Part shown: positions 8,411 through 17,133 of the stretch, one piece after another
Layout: every line of letters begins with the position of its first letter
Numbering within the stretch: the first letter of the stretch is position 1
Source of the DNA: Bacteroidota bacterium
GTDB lineage: Bacteria; Bacteroidota; Bacteroidia; 2-12-FULL-35-15
Direction of reading: 5' to 3'
DNA: 64,000 nucleotides
Assembly: GCA_947476185.1 (NCBI GenBank)
Contig: CANJPX010000001.1
Coordinates: forward strand, 124,001 to 188,000
Notes under the pieces: generated by a model
The model's input: only the letters and a program-made list of their open reading frames with translations
Told to the model about the DNA's origin: nothing
Database searches by the model: none
Position numbers and translations under genes: made by a program

Positions 8411-9688
8411 TTAAAATTTGTTTAAGGCCTCTAAAGTAATCACAATATCATCGTCAGACAAGGCATTATTTAAAAACCAGCTTTCGTAGGCAGATGGAGG
8501 TAAATAAATTCCCTTTGAAAGCATGTGATGAAAGAAACGGTTAAAAAATGGAATATCACATTTGGATGCTGTCTCAAAATTATTCACTTTGTGTTCACCA
8601 AAATGTACACTTATCATACTTCCAATCTGATTAATGGTATGCGCGATCCCTTTTGCAGAAAGGGTTTTATGTAATCCATCTTTCAATGAATTTGTTTTGC
8701 TATCAAGATTCTGATAAATTTTAGGGTCATTTTTTAATATACTTAGGGTTGTAAAACCGGCTATAGTTGCAACAGGATTTCCACTCAATGTTCCTGCCTG
8801 ATAAACATTTCCCAAAGGAGCAATGTGTTCCATAATTTCTTTTTTGCCGCCAAAAGCCCCGACAGGCATTCCTCCGCCAATAACTTTTCCATAGGTTACC
8901 AAATCCGCATCAATGTTTAGACGTTGCTGTGCACCACCGGGTGCAAGACGGAAACCTGTCATTACTTCATCAAAAACAAAAACAATTTTATGTTGAGTAC
9001 AGATTTTTCTTAAGCCTTCCAGATATCCGGGCTCCGGCAAAATACAACCCATATTTCCTACAACAGGTTCAATAATGATTGCTGCAATTTCTCCTGCATT
9101 TTCTTTAATTAATTTTTCTACCGCAGGTAGATCATTGTAGGGAGCAACCAGTGTATCGCAAGCTACACCCTTTGTTACACCAGGTACAGTTTGAATATTG
9201 AAGGTTGCAAGTCCGCTCCCTGCTTTAACTAAAAAGGAATCAGCGTGGCCATGATAGCAGCCATCAAATTTAATTATCTTGTCTTTGCCTGTATAGCCTC
9301 TAGCTAATCTGATCGCACTCATACACGCTTCCGTTCCGCTGCTAACCATACGCACCAGATCTACATTTGGAGCCATGCTTGTGATCAGCTCGGCCATAGA
9401 GATTTCTAATTCTGTTGGAGTGCCAAAAGAAATGGCTTCACTAACTCTTTGTTGAACAGCACGAACAACATCTTCATGGCAATGCCCCAATATCATAGGT
9501 CCCCAAGAACTGATATAATCTATGTATCTGTTTCCATCCACATCAAAAAGATAAGCGCCTTTTGCACTTTTCATGAAAACAGGATTTCCTCCGACACTTT
9601 TAAAAGCCCGTACAGGTGAGTTTACGCCTCCGGGAATAGTTGATTGAGCTCTTTTAAATAATTTTTCGCTTTGTTGATATGTGTTCAT
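8411..9688 (-). CDS. hemL: glutamate-1-semialdehyde 2,1-aminomutase
   Basis: A 425-residue, fold-type I PLP enzyme that converts glutamate-1-semialdehyde to 5-aminolevulinate, the second dedicated step of the C5 pathway. The PLP lysine is Lys268 in VTYGKVIGGGMPVGAFGG. NSPVRAF, SSGTEACMSAIRLARG and FDEVMTGFR are HemL signatures. Length equals the family norm. It lies 16 bp after hemE and 10 bp before hemN. Together with hemA it shows that the organism makes ALA from glutamyl-tRNA and not by the glycine/succinyl-CoA route. Confidence 0.96.
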   Translation of the reverse strand: MNTYQQSEKLFKRAQSTIPGGVNSPVRAFKSVGGNPVFMKSAKGAYLFDVDGNRYIDYISSWGPMILGHCHEDVVRAVQQRVSEAISFGTPTELEISMAELITSMAPNVDLVRMVSSGTEACMSAIRLARGYTGKDKIIKFDGCYHGHADSFLVKAGSGLATFNIQTVPGVTKGVACDTLVAPYNDLPAVEKLIKENAGEIAAIIIEPVVGNMGCILPEPGYLEGLRKICTQHKIVFVFDEVMTGFRLAPGGAQQRLNIDADLVTYGKVIGGGMPVGAFGGKKEIMEHIAPLGNVYQAGTLSGNPVATIAGFTTLSILKNDPKIYQNLDSKTNSLKDGLHKTLSAKGIAHTINQIGSMISVHFGEHKVNNFETASKCDIPFFNRFFHHMLSKGIYLPPSAYESWFLNNALSDDDIVITLEALNKF

Positions 9689-9704
9689 AATTGAAAATTA
9701 TTAA

Positions 9705-10736
9705 TTATAGAGACTTGTAATTTTTAACTGCGTCTACAAAAGCCTTGGCATTTTCAACCGGAATATTTGGCAAAATACCATGACCCAAATTTGCAATGTA
9801 TCTGTCCACTCCAAAAGCATCTATCATCTCTTTTACTTCCTGTTGGATCTGTGGAATAGAAAGTAATAATTTACATGGATCAAAATTTCCCTGTAATGTT
9901 TTTTTGTTCTGAGTAAGTTCTCTGGCAAGTTTCGGAGTAATGCACCAATCGATGCCAATCGCAGAGGCAGAGGATTTGCTTAATTCCTCTAATGCATACC
10001 AACTTCCCTTAGGGAAAAGAATGACAGGAACTCTTGCACTTAAACTGTCGGAAATTTTATTTAAATAGGGGAGCGAAAATTGATTAAAATCTTTTGGAGC
10101 CAACATTCCGCTCCAACTGTCGAAAACCTGAATTACATCTGCACCCGCATTTACTTGTTCGTGCAGATAAGCGATTGTTACGTCAGTTATCTTATTGAGT
10201 AATTGATGGGCCAATTCCGGTTGAGAAAAACAAAATTGTTTAGCCTTGTCAAATGTTTTACTTCCTTTCCCTTCCACCATATAACAAAGGATGGTAAAAG
10301 GAGCTCCGGCAAATCCGATCAGCGGCACACGATCATTCAATTCTTTTTTGATCAGTTTTATTGCTTTGTTTACATAATCGAGGGAGGCAACAGCATCTTC
10401 ACCAACAAGCAAGGCATCAATATCCTTTTGCGTATTTATTGTTTTAGGTAAAAAAGGCCCTTTGTGCTCTAAAAGCTGCACTTCGAGACCCATTGCTTGA
10501 GGGATCACTAAAATATCAGAAAACAATATTGCAGCATCTACTCCGATGTGGTCAACAGGTTGAATGGTAATTTCACATGCTAACTCAGGTGTTTGAACGC
10601 GAGTAAAAAAATCATATTTGTTTCTTAATTCGATGTATTCCGGCAAATATCTTCCCGCTTGTCTCATCATCCATACAGGAGGCCTTTCAACCTTTTCGCC
10701 TTTTAATGCTTTTATAAAAAGATGCTCTTTATTCAT
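9705..10736 (-). CDS. hemE: uroporphyrinogen decarboxylase
   Basis: A 343-residue cytosolic enzyme that removes four carboxyl groups from uroporphyrinogen III to give coproporphyrinogen [19 protein letters not shown] near the N-terminus and the [16 protein letters not shown] segment are diagnostic; the catalytic Asp lies in [13 protein letters not shown]. Length matches the family. It follows hemC after a 136-bp spacer and precedes hemL by 16 bp. In many relatives hemD sits in the space between hemC and hemE, but here no recognisable uroporphyrinogen III synthase fits. Confidence 0.96.
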   Translation of the reverse strand: MNKEHLFIKALKGEKVERPPVWMMRQAGRYLPEYIELRNKYDFFTRVQTPELACEITIQPVDHIGVDAAILFSDILVIPQAMGLEVQLLEHKGPFLPKTINTQKDIDALLVGEDAVASLDYVNKAIKLIKKELNDRVPLIGFAGAPFTILCYMVEGKGSKTFDKAKQFCFSQPELAHQLLNKITDVTIAYLHEQVNAGADVIQVFDSWSGMLAPKDFNQFSLPYLNKISDSLSARVPVILFPKGSWYALEELSKSSASAIGIDWCITPKLARELTQNKKTLQGNFDPCKLLLSIPQIQQEVKEMIDAFGVDRYIANLGHGILPNIPVENAKAFVDAVKNYKSL

Positions 10737-10872
10737 ATTATTTTATTTAGTTCTTTGTAAATTTTCGCTGTCCGGGAATTTATTATCCCAAAGGAGATTT
10801 TGATGCGATCCTCTTTGATATTAATTATTAGATCAATATCTGTTTTGCCGGAAGAAATTGTGGCAAAATATT

Positions 10873-11799
10873 TTATTCTGTCATAAAACTTTTTAGCTCC
10901 TGAGCAATCTTATCGCCCCCATTTGCAAGCAACTTCAACGCTGCTAACTTTCCGGCATTTTCATAATTTTCTAATTCAAAATCCATTTCAACTTCAACTT
11001 TACGAACGCCATCCAGTGAAAGAATATTTCCGGTGAAATGAATTTTGTTATTGTCAGCAATTGCCAGAGCGGCTATAGGTATTGAACATCCGCCTTTCAG
11101 ATTTCTTAAAAAGGATCTTTCGATTCCGGTGCAAACTGCTGTTTCATGATGATTAAGGGTTTTACAAATTGCCTCAACCTCCGGATCATCTTCTCTGCAT
11201 ACTATACCCAATGCGCCTTGTGCAGGAGCCGGGAGCATCCAATCCAATTCTAATTTGTTTGGTACATTTAATCCGATCCTATCAATACCTGCCGAAGCAA
11301 ATAATGCTGCATTCCAATGTGTTGTACTTCCAAGTTTTTCTAATCGGGTATTGATATTTCCCCGTATTGATTCAATGGTATGATTCGGGTATTTGTTCAG
11401 CCATTGCGCTTTTCTTCTTAAACTGCTGGTAGCAATGGTTATTCCCTCTCTTTCAGAAACTTTAAATGTCGGATCCTGATAAACCAAAGCATCTTTTACA
11501 TTTGCCCTTTTGGGAATGGCTGCAATTTTTAAATTCTTTGGTAATTGTGTGGGAACATCCTTAAGGGAGTGAACAGCGATGTCTATTTTGTTTGACAGCA
11601 AGGCGCTGTCAAGTGTTTTTGTAAAAATACCCTGAACGCCCATTTCATATAATGGAACCGTTAGGTTAATATCTCCTTCACTTTTTACAAGGGTGATTTC
11701 TGTTTTTATTCCTTGTTTATTTAATAAATTTTCGATGAATTTTGCTTGCCATAAAGCCAAATTGCTGTCTCTCGATCCTATTCTAATTAGCCTGTCCAT
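10873..11799 (-). CDS. hemC: hydroxymethylbilane synthase (porphobilinogen deaminase)
   Basis: A 308-residue enzyme that polymerises four porphobilinogens into hydroxymethylbilane. RIGSRDSNLALWQAKF at the N-terminus, AVHSLKDVPT and SSLRRKAQW are family motifs. The dipyrromethane cofactor is attached through Cys238 in LKGGCSIPIAALA. The start overlaps the end of hemA by 17 bp, so the two are coupled. The product cyclises to the wrong isomer without HemD, which is not encoded in this operon and must be elsewhere. Confidence 0.96.
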   Translation of the reverse strand: MDRLIRIGSRDSNLALWQAKFIENLLNKQGIKTEITLVKSEGDINLTVPLYEMGVQGIFTKTLDSALLSNKIDIAVHSLKDVPTQLPKNLKIAAIPKRANVKDALVYQDPTFKVSEREGITIATSSLRRKAQWLNKYPNHTIESIRGNINTRLEKLGSTTHWNAALFASAGIDRIGLNVPNKLELDWMLPAPAQGALGIVCREDDPEVEAICKTLNHHETAVCTGIERSFLRNLKGGCSIPIAALAIADNNKIHFTGNILSLDGVRKVEVEMDFELENYENAGKLAALKLLANGGDKIAQELKSFMTE

Positions 11800-12979
11800 A
11801 ATGCATGAATTTACTCAAAATCTTCTCAGGTTCAAATTTCAAATTTTTATTTTGTTTCAAACTTACTACAAAGGATTGAATTGTTTTATTAACCATTTCT
11901 TCTTTAACAGCATCTTCAAGTTTTGCCAAATGAGGACAGCCCTGACTAGCATCAATCAGCATTTTTTTCAATTCTACAATTTGATTTCTTTTTTTATAAA
12001 AATCATTCCAGTCAACAAATGTAGCAATATGTGCATTTATTATCTCATTTGCGATTGGCAGATATGTTTTTCTGTTTGCAAGCGATTTGTCCAAGATAGC
12101 AGAAATTGTATCGATATCAAGAACTTCCACATTGTTATTTGTTTTGCAATCAGGGTGAACCGTTTGCGGAATTGAAAGGTCAAGAATTAATTTTATTTTA
12201 GAGTTTACCAGGTGCTGAGGAGTAACGATATACTGCTCGGAAGCTGTACTTAAAATTATGACCTCAAAATTTTGCAGATTTTCATCGATATTCTCATATG
12301 GTAATAATGAAAAACCATGCGTCATGGCGATATCCAAAGCAGTTGTGTAAGTTCTGTTTGAAATGGTCAAATCGAAATTCGGTAAATAATGTTTGATGTT
12401 CTTAGAAATATTGTTTCCAAATTTACCTGTTCCTATCAATAAGCATGTTGTAGGCTTCTCTCCAATTTTTTCTTTTAATATTTCAATTGCAGCGTAGGAT
12501 GCAGAAACGGTTCCTTTACTTAGATCTGTTTTTGTTTTTATTTCTTTCGAAGCCTGAATACAAACATTTGCCATTCTTTCAAAGACAGGACCCAATAACC
12601 CATTTTCTTTGGATAGTTTACAAGCATTTTTAAATTGCCCTAAAATTTCATAATCCCCTAATATCTGGGAATCAAGTCCTGAAGCAACCTGAAAAATATG
12701 TCCCAAAGCTTCTTCCGAAGTTTTTACAAATTTGTACGCGTCAAACAGTTCCTTGGATTGATTACAAACTGTGGTAATGATTTGTTCTGCAAGTTCAACA
12801 GAGCCCAAACCATATATCTCTGTCCTGTTACATGTGCTTAATACCACAAAATCGTTGAACTTTAATTCTTTTGCCAAATTATAACATTCAACTTGCTTTT
12901 CAGCATTAATTGAAAAAGCACTTCGAGTGGTGATGTCAGCATTCTTAAACGTTATTCCTATTACAAATGTACTTTCCAT
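11783..12979 (-). CDS. hemA: glutamyl-tRNA reductase
   Basis: An enzyme that reduces glutamyl-tRNA(Glu) with NADPH to glutamate-1-semialdehyde, the first and usually regulated step of C5 heme synthesis. Starting at the ATG at 12979 gives 398 residues and places the catalytic cysteine at Cys50 in VVLSTCNRTEIYG, its usual position; a TTG two codons upstream is less likely. GQFKNACKLSKENGLLGPVF and an NADPH-binding LLIGTGKFGNN segment follow. It is the first gene of a five-gene operon (hemA-hemC-hemE-hemL-hemN). An FNR/CRP-type palindrome lies upstream at 13053-13066. Confidence 0.95.
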   Translation of the reverse strand: MESTFVIGITFKNADITTRSAFSINAEKQVECYNLAKELKFNDFVVLSTCNRTEIYGLGSVELAEQIITTVCNQSKELFDAYKFVKTSEEALGHIFQVASGLDSQILGDYEILGQFKNACKLSKENGLLGPVFERMANVCIQASKEIKTKTDLSKGTVSASYAAIEILKEKIGEKPTTCLLIGTGKFGNNISKNIKHYLPNFDLTISNRTYTTALDIAMTHGFSLLPYENIDENLQNFEVIILSTASEQYIVTPQHLVNSKIKLILDLSIPQTVHPDCKTNNNVEVLDIDTISAILDKSLANRKTYLPIANEIINAHIATFVDWNDFYKKRNQIVELKKMLIDASQGCPHLAKLEDAVKEEMVNKTIQSFVVSLKQNKNLKFEPEKILSKFMHYGQAN

Positions 12980-13052
12980 AATCAAAAATTTATGTTAATT
13001 ACCTGTTAGCAATTTCATATAACAAATGTCTGTACATATATTTAAACCAATT

Positions 13053-13066
13053 ATGACAACTGTCAT
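13053..13066. promoter_or_regulatory. CRP/FNR-type palindrome upstream of hemA
   Basis: The sequence is ATGACAACTGTCAT, a perfect inverted repeat that fits the 5-4-5 layout of CRP/FNR-family operators (ATGAC-N4-GTCAT). If the weak box complementary to 13023-13030 is the hemA -7 element, transcription would begin near 13018 and the palindrome centre would be at about -41.5, the classical class II activator position. An FNR-like gene is encoded at 3427-4131. The link between the two is inference. Confidence 0.5.
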
Positions 13067-13398
13067 AGCGGTGCATGTATTAATATTTAAACAAATATGC
13101 GAAAACGCAAAAATTTTCAAAAACGGAAAAAACCCGAAAGAGTAATTTAATTAGGTCTTTTAAGAGAAAAAATATTTTTCAAATTTTTTTATTTTGATAT
13201 TTTTATCATGTTTTTTTTACCTTTTATGTGAGGAAAGTCAGTTTTTGTCATTAGAAATTTAAAATAGGAGTTGTCTTTAGGTGCCATTATTTTCTATGAC
13301 GAACCCTTAAACAGATGGGGAAATGGGACCTAAATTGAATAATGAAGAGATCTGTCTAACTGATCGGTTGAAATCCATTCTAAAGCCTATTTTTTATC

Positions 13399-13406
13399 TA
13401 CCTTTG
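13399..13406 (+). promoter_or_regulatory. promoter -7 box (TACCTTTG) for comEB
   Basis: Matches the Bacteroidota sigma factor -7 consensus TAnnTTTG. The expected transcription start is about 13411, only 8 or 17 bases before the ATGs at 13419 and 13428, so the longer upstream frame cannot be translated from this promoter. No clear -33 TTTG at the ideal distance. Confidence 0.55.
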
Positions 13407-13427
13407 TTTCCTGAAAAAATGCAGTAT

Positions 13428-13898
13428 ATGAAGAAACCTAGTTTTGATGAGATCTATATGGAGTTGGCAGAAAATTTGGCCAAGCGTTCACATTGTGTGA
13501 AAGCCCAAGTTGGTGCAGTTTTGACAAAAGAAACGCGTATTGTATCGTTGGGTTATAATGGTCCACCTGCAGGAACTCATAATTGCGATATAGAATGGCC
13601 GGAACAAGGTTGTCCGCGCGATAGCAAAGGGAGCTGTTCTTTAGCATTGCATGCCGAGCAAAATGCTATTCTTTATGCATCAAAAAATAATGTTACAATG
13701 GAAGGCGCTACTCTATACGTAACACTTTCACCATGCATTTCTTGCGCCAGAGTAATATATACTATGGGGATTAAGAAGGTATATTATTTGAATTCCTATG
13801 CTGATTTTAAAGGCTTAAAAAGCGATGAAGGTGTTGATTTCCTTCAAAAATTCGGAGTAGAAGTTGTCAGATATACAAAACCTTTGCCTACCATTTAA
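13428..13898 (+). CDS. comEB: deoxycytidylate (dCMP) deaminase, ComEB-like
   Basis: A zinc cytidine-deaminase-fold enzyme that converts dCMP to dUMP for thymidylate synthesis. HAEQNAILYA supplies the zinc His and catalytic Glu, and SPCISCA gives the two zinc cysteines. RSHCVKAQVGAVL and GYNGPPAG are typical of dCMP deaminases. The ATG at 13428 (MKKPSFDEIYM) gives 156 residues; an ATG three codons upstream (13419) is possible. A longer frame back to 13323 is rejected because the promoter box lies inside it. The next gene, ctpA, starts 15 bp downstream, probably in one operon. Confidence 0.92.
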   Translation: MKKPSFDEIYMELAENLAKRSHCVKAQVGAVLTKETRIVSLGYNGPPAGTHNCDIEWPEQGCPRDSKGSCSLALHAEQNAILYASKNNVTMEGATLYVTLSPCISCARVIYTMGIKKVYYLNSYADFKGLKSDEGVDFLQKFGVEVVRYTKPLPTI

Positions 13899-13913
13899 TT
13901 TCCCGTTGAAAAG

Positions 13914-15515
13914 ATGAATCGTCCTAAATTTTATGTTTACCTTCCTATTGTTTTTGCCCTGGTATTGATCCTAGGAATCCTTATTGGCAGTACATTCAGT
14001 ACAAAAAATCCGAATGGAGCCATGGCCATTGACGGCAATAATCAATACAGTAAAATAGATCAGATAATTAAATATATTGAGGATCAGTATGTAGATACTA
14101 TCAAAACAAAGGACCTGGTTGATAATACGATTGTTTCCTTGCTGTCTACATTAGATCCGCACTCTAGTTATATTTCTGCAGATGAACTTACTGCCAGCAA
14201 TGAACCATTACAAGGTAATTTTGAAGGAATTGGTGTGGAATTTAATATTGTTGATGACACGATACGTGTTATTTCTGCTATTCAGGGCGGACCTTCAGAA
14301 GCGGTTGGGGTTCAGGCAGGAGATAAAATAATAAAGGTTGATGGGAAAGTTGTTGCAGGTGTTAAGATCACGAACAAAAAAGTGATGGAAAACCTTAAGG
14401 GTAAAGGAGGAACAAAAGTGAAGGTAAGTATTATGAGGAGAGGGAAAGGGAAATTGCTTGATTTCACTATTACCCGTGGCACCATTCCGATTTACAGTAT
14501 CGATGTAGCCTATATGGTAAGCCCTAAAATCGGATATATAAAGATCAGCCGGTTTGGTGCAACAACATATGATGAATACATGCAGGCTTTTGAAAAGTTG
14601 CAATCCAAAGGAATGCAAGAGTTGATCATTGATCTGCGTGGAAATGGCGGCGGATTTTTGAATACAGCAGTTGATATCGCGGATGAATTTTTGGGAGACG
14701 GGAAGGAAATAGTTTATACAATTGGAAAGGCCCGTCCACGCAAGGATTATAAAGCAACAAAAAAAGGTGATTTTGAAAATGGAAAGTTAACGGTTTTGAT
14801 CGATGATGGTTCGGCATCCGCAAGTGAGATCTTAGCCGGTGCCTTGCAGGATAACGACCGGGCTACAATTATTGGAAGACGCTCATTCGGAAAAGGACTG
14901 GTGCAGGAACAAAGTGAATTTTCAGATGGTTCTGCTATCCGTCTGACAATTGCCCGTTATTATACCCCGACCGGTCGGTGTATCCAAAAATCATATGCAG
15001 CGGGTGTAGATGCTTATTACGAGGAAGAGAATAATCGATTTGCAAAAGGCGAGTTAGAAAATGCAGATAGCATTAAAATTTCTGATTCCCTGAAATTTAC
15101 AACACCTGCAGGTAAGGTTGTTTACGGTGGTGGTGGAATAGTTCCCGATATTTTTGTTGCATTGGATACTTCGGGGCGATCACTATATTTGACGGAGGTG
15201 TTGTATACAGGTCTGGTAAATGATTTTGCATTTGAATATTCTGATAAAGAACGACAGAATTTAAAAGGATATAAAACGATTGAGAATTTTAACCGATCCT
15301 TTGTTATCACCCCGGCCATTATTGACGAGTTTGTTAAATATGCCGAAAAAAATAAGATCAAGCGAAACGAGAAAGAAATTGTGCACTCAGAGAGTATTCT
15401 TAAAAATCAATTAAAAGCGTTGATAGCTAGAAATATTTTTAATGGTGAGGGATTTTATCAAGTGATACAAAGCCAGGACAACGTTTTGAAAAAAGCTGTT
15501 GAACTGTTGAAATAA
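13914..15515 (+). CDS. ctpA: carboxyl-terminal processing protease, S41 family
   Basis: A 533-residue periplasmic serine protease anchored by one N-terminal membrane segment (YVYLPIVFALVLILGILIG). A PDZ domain spans about residues 90-175 (IGVEFNIVDDTIRVISAI) and the tail-specific protease domain about 190-375. The catalytic Ser is in DDGSASASEILAG and the catalytic Lys in RRSFGKGLVQ, the Ser/Lys dyad of the family. These proteases trim or degrade envelope proteins with exposed hydrophobic C-termini. About 150 further residues beyond the core are common in Bacteroidota members. It is in an operon with comEB and ends at a strong hairpin terminator. Confidence 0.93.
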   Translation: MNRPKFYVYLPIVFALVLILGILIGSTFSTKNPNGAMAIDGNNQYSKIDQIIKYIEDQYVDTIKTKDLVDNTIVSLLSTLDPHSSYISADELTASNEPLQGNFEGIGVEFNIVDDTIRVISAIQGGPSEAVGVQAGDKIIKVDGKVVAGVKITNKKVMENLKGKGGTKVKVSIMRRGKGKLLDFTITRGTIPIYSIDVAYMVSPKIGYIKISRFGATTYDEYMQAFEKLQSKGMQELIIDLRGNGGGFLNTAVDIADEFLGDGKEIVYTIGKARPRKDYKATKKGDFENGKLTVLIDDGSASASEILAGALQDNDRATIIGRRSFGKGLVQEQSEFSDGSAIRLTIARYYTPTGRCIQKSYAAGVDAYYEEENNRFAKGELENADSIKISDSLKFTTPAGKVVYGGGGIVPDIFVALDTSGRSLYLTEVLYTGLVNDFAFEYSDKERQNLKGYKTIENFNRSFVITPAIIDEFVKYAEKNKIKRNEKEIVHSESILKNQLKALIARNIFNGEGFYQVIQSQDNVLKKAVELLK

Positions 15516-15531
15516 ATATAATACAATAAAA

Positions 15532-15575
15532 AAACCTCTCATTCTGAAATTTCAGAATGAGAGGTTTTTTTATAA
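15532..15575. terminator. bidirectional intrinsic terminator between ctpA and lipoprotein gene
   Basis: A perfect 17-bp stem (15532-15548 with 15551-15567, around AACCTCTCATTCTG) flanked by A-tract on the left and T-tract on the right. It lies between convergent genes and can stop transcription from both sides. Confidence 0.9.
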
Positions 15576-15586
15576 ATTAATTCAAA

Positions 15587-15796
15587 TTACTTTGCTGGTG
15601 TTGCAACAACAGAATCTTTAGTAGCTGTAGAATCTTTCATTGCAGAATTTAATCCTGCAGCAGCGATTTTTTCAACTGAATCCATTTGTGACTTCACCAA
15701 AGCAGCTGCTTTTTCAGCGTCTTCTTTTGATGGACCACCGCATGACACGATGCTTAATGCACCAGCAACGATAATTAAAGAAAATAATTTTTTCAT
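15587..15796 (-). CDS. small lipoprotein of unknown function
   Basis: A 69-residue protein with a lipoprotein signal peptide, MKKLFSLIIVAGALSIVSC, whose cysteine would be lipidated. The mature part (CGGPSKEDAEKAAALVKSQ) is short, polar, probably helical, and ends in an Ala/Thr/Val-rich tail. No enzyme or domain is recognisable. The start is the ATG at 15796: the frame extends upstream to 15841, but that start would lie upstream of the predicted transcription start. It is a single-gene unit with its own promoter and a shared terminator. Confidence 0.82.
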   Translation of the reverse strand: MKKLFSLIIVAGALSIVSCGGPSKEDAEKAAALVKSQMDSVEKIAAAGLNSAMKDSTATKDSVVATPAK

Positions 15797-15838
15797 TTTG
15801 TTAGTTTTTGTGTTGTGAATAATACTAGTATCTAGCGG

Positions 15839-15868
15839 CAAAGATAGCCAAAAATCAAGGTTGACAAA
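15839..15868 (-). promoter_or_regulatory. promoter of the small lipoprotein gene
   Basis: On the minus strand a TTTG element is followed after 18 bases by TATCTTTG (complement of 15839-15846). This is an excellent match to the Bacteroidota -33/-7 consensus. Predicted start near 15834, giving a leader of roughly 38 bases before the ATG at 15796. Confidence 0.75.
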
Positions 15869-16029
15869 ATTGAATAAAGCCTTATAGCATTATTCTATAA
15901 ACAATGCAATGTTAAGAACCACTCCAAAACGGTGACTTAAATCAAGAAAAATTTAGAAAAAACCGTACAATATTTCCTATCTTTACACCTCTTAATGAAT
16001 CAAAAAATTAACCTCTAAATTTATATAAA

Positions 16030-16635
16030 ATGGCTTTCGAATTACCAAAATTACCTTATGCTTATAATGCCTTAGAACCTCATATTGACGCTCTAACCAT
16101 GGAGATTCATTTTTCAAAGCATCATCAGGCTTACGTTAATAACCTTAATGCAGCTATTGCCGGTTCAGAAACTGAAAAATTGAGCATTGAAGAGATCTGT
16201 AAGAATATTTCAAAATATCCAATGGCAGTGCGCAACAATGGTGGCGGACATTTTAATCATTCTCTTTTTTGGACTGTGATGGCTCCAAATGCTGGTGGTG
16301 AGCCGACAGGAGAGCTTGCTGCTGCCATAAACAGTGCATTCGGCTCTTTTGCCGATTTTAAAACTCAGTTTGCAGCTGCCGGTGCTACCCGTTTTGGTTC
16401 AGGATGGGCATGGCTGATAGTGAAAGAAGGAAAACTTGTTGTTTGTTCAAGTCCGAACCAAGATAATCCCTTAATGGATGTTGCAGAAGTGAAAGGTGTT
16501 CCAATTTTAGGAATGGATGTTTGGGAGCATGCGTATTATTTAAAATACCAGAACAAACGACCTGATTATATTGCCGCTTTTTGGAATGTGATCAACTGGA
16601 ATGAAGTTACTAGACGTTTTAATGAAGCAAAATAA
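16030..16635 (+). CDS. sodA: Fe/Mn superoxide dismutase
   Basis: A 201-residue cytosolic enzyme that dismutates superoxide to peroxide and oxygen. The four metal ligands are His27 ([13 protein letters not shown]), His77 ([10 protein letters not shown]), Asp163 and His167 ([15 protein letters not shown]). Iron and manganese forms cannot be separated reliably by eye; the [10 protein letters not shown] segment is the type common in Mn or cambialistic enzymes. A weak box (TATCTTTA, about 15979-15986) lies upstream. It is followed by its own terminator, so it is monocistronic. Confidence 0.96.
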   Translation: MAFELPKLPYAYNALEPHIDALTMEIHFSKHHQAYVNNLNAAIAGSETEKLSIEEICKNISKYPMAVRNNGGGHFNHSLFWTVMAPNAGGEPTGELAAAINSAFGSFADFKTQFAAAGATRFGSGWAWLIVKEGKLVVCSSPNQDNPLMDVAEVKGVPILGMDVWEHAYYLKYQNKRPDYIAAFWNVINWNEVTRRFNEAK

Positions 16636-16649
16636 TTGCTGTTAATTTC

Positions 16650-16683
16650 AAAGGGGATGCGTTTAAAACATCCCCTTTTTTTA
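16650..16683 (+). terminator. intrinsic terminator after superoxide dismutase
   Basis: Ten-base-pair stem AAAGGGGATG / CATCCCCTTT (16650-16659 with 16669-16678), nine-base loop, followed by a T run. Confidence 0.88.
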
Positions 16684-16696
16684 TTCTGTAAAGGTA

Positions 16697-17125
16697 GTGG
16701 GTACACCAAAATTGTTTTTCTTTTTTACTTTGGTTTTTATGCTTTGGAAAGTCTCGCTGGCTGAAACTCCATATAAGAAGCAGTTCCCAGATGAGCCCAA
16801 AGCTATTTCATTTAATGTTCCTGTTGTTCAAATTCTGAACAGAAAGGAATTTTCTTGTGATACGATCATAAAAAAAACTGAAACTAAAAAGTTTAAGAAC
16901 AGGGAAAAGTTGCTTTCTGCATTTTTTGCTTTTCCTTTTCCTTTAGGATTTATTGGGGCACATCGTGTGTTGCTTGGAACAAAACCTTGGGTTCCCATTG
17001 TTTATGTTGCTACATTTGGAGGATGCTTTGGTGTTCTGCCTTTGATCGATTTTTTTGTAATTGCATTCAGCAAGGATATTGAACAGTATGAAAATAATCC
17101 TCATATCTTTATGTGGGTAAAGTAA
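16697..17125 (+). CDS. TM2-domain membrane protein with signal peptide
   Basis: About 142 residues starting at GTG (16697), which gives a hydrophobic signal-like N-terminus (LFFFFTLVFMLWKVSLA); the first ATG is at 16739. The C-terminal half is a TM2 domain: two short membrane helices around FPLGFIGAHRVLLGTKPW and GGCFGVLPLIDFFVIAF, with the characteristic Gly-rich first helix and an acidic residue in the second. TM2 proteins are small membrane proteins of mostly unknown function. The stop lies 8 bp before the nadD start, so the two are probably co-transcribed. The exact start is uncertain. Confidence 0.72.
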   Translation: MGTPKLFFFFTLVFMLWKVSLAETPYKKQFPDEPKAISFNVPVVQILNRKEFSCDTIIKKTETKKFKNREKLLSAFFAFPFPLGFIGAHRVLLGTKPWVPIVYVATFGGCFGVLPLIDFFVIAFSKDIEQYENNPHIFMWVK

Positions 17126-17133
17126 TTTTGACA

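Larger units (their letters stand above)
12980..13418. other. divergent intergenic region hemA / comEB
   Basis: About 440 bases without a credible gene. The left part carries a weak minus-strand promoter-like box (GACATTTG, complement of 13023-13030) and the palindrome at 13053-13066. The middle is A+T-rich and featureless. The right end contains the comEB promoter. A frame can be read from 13323 into comEB, but it lies upstream of that promoter and has no family similarity. Confidence 0.6.

Noticed and set aside
10737-10872. Open stretch between hemC and hemE as a small gene
   Set aside because: It lacks any start codon and overlaps both neighbours; no similarity to HemD could be recognised.
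13323-13427. N-terminal extension of comEB
   Set aside because: The TACCTTTG promoter box lies inside it, and family members start at MKKPSFDE.
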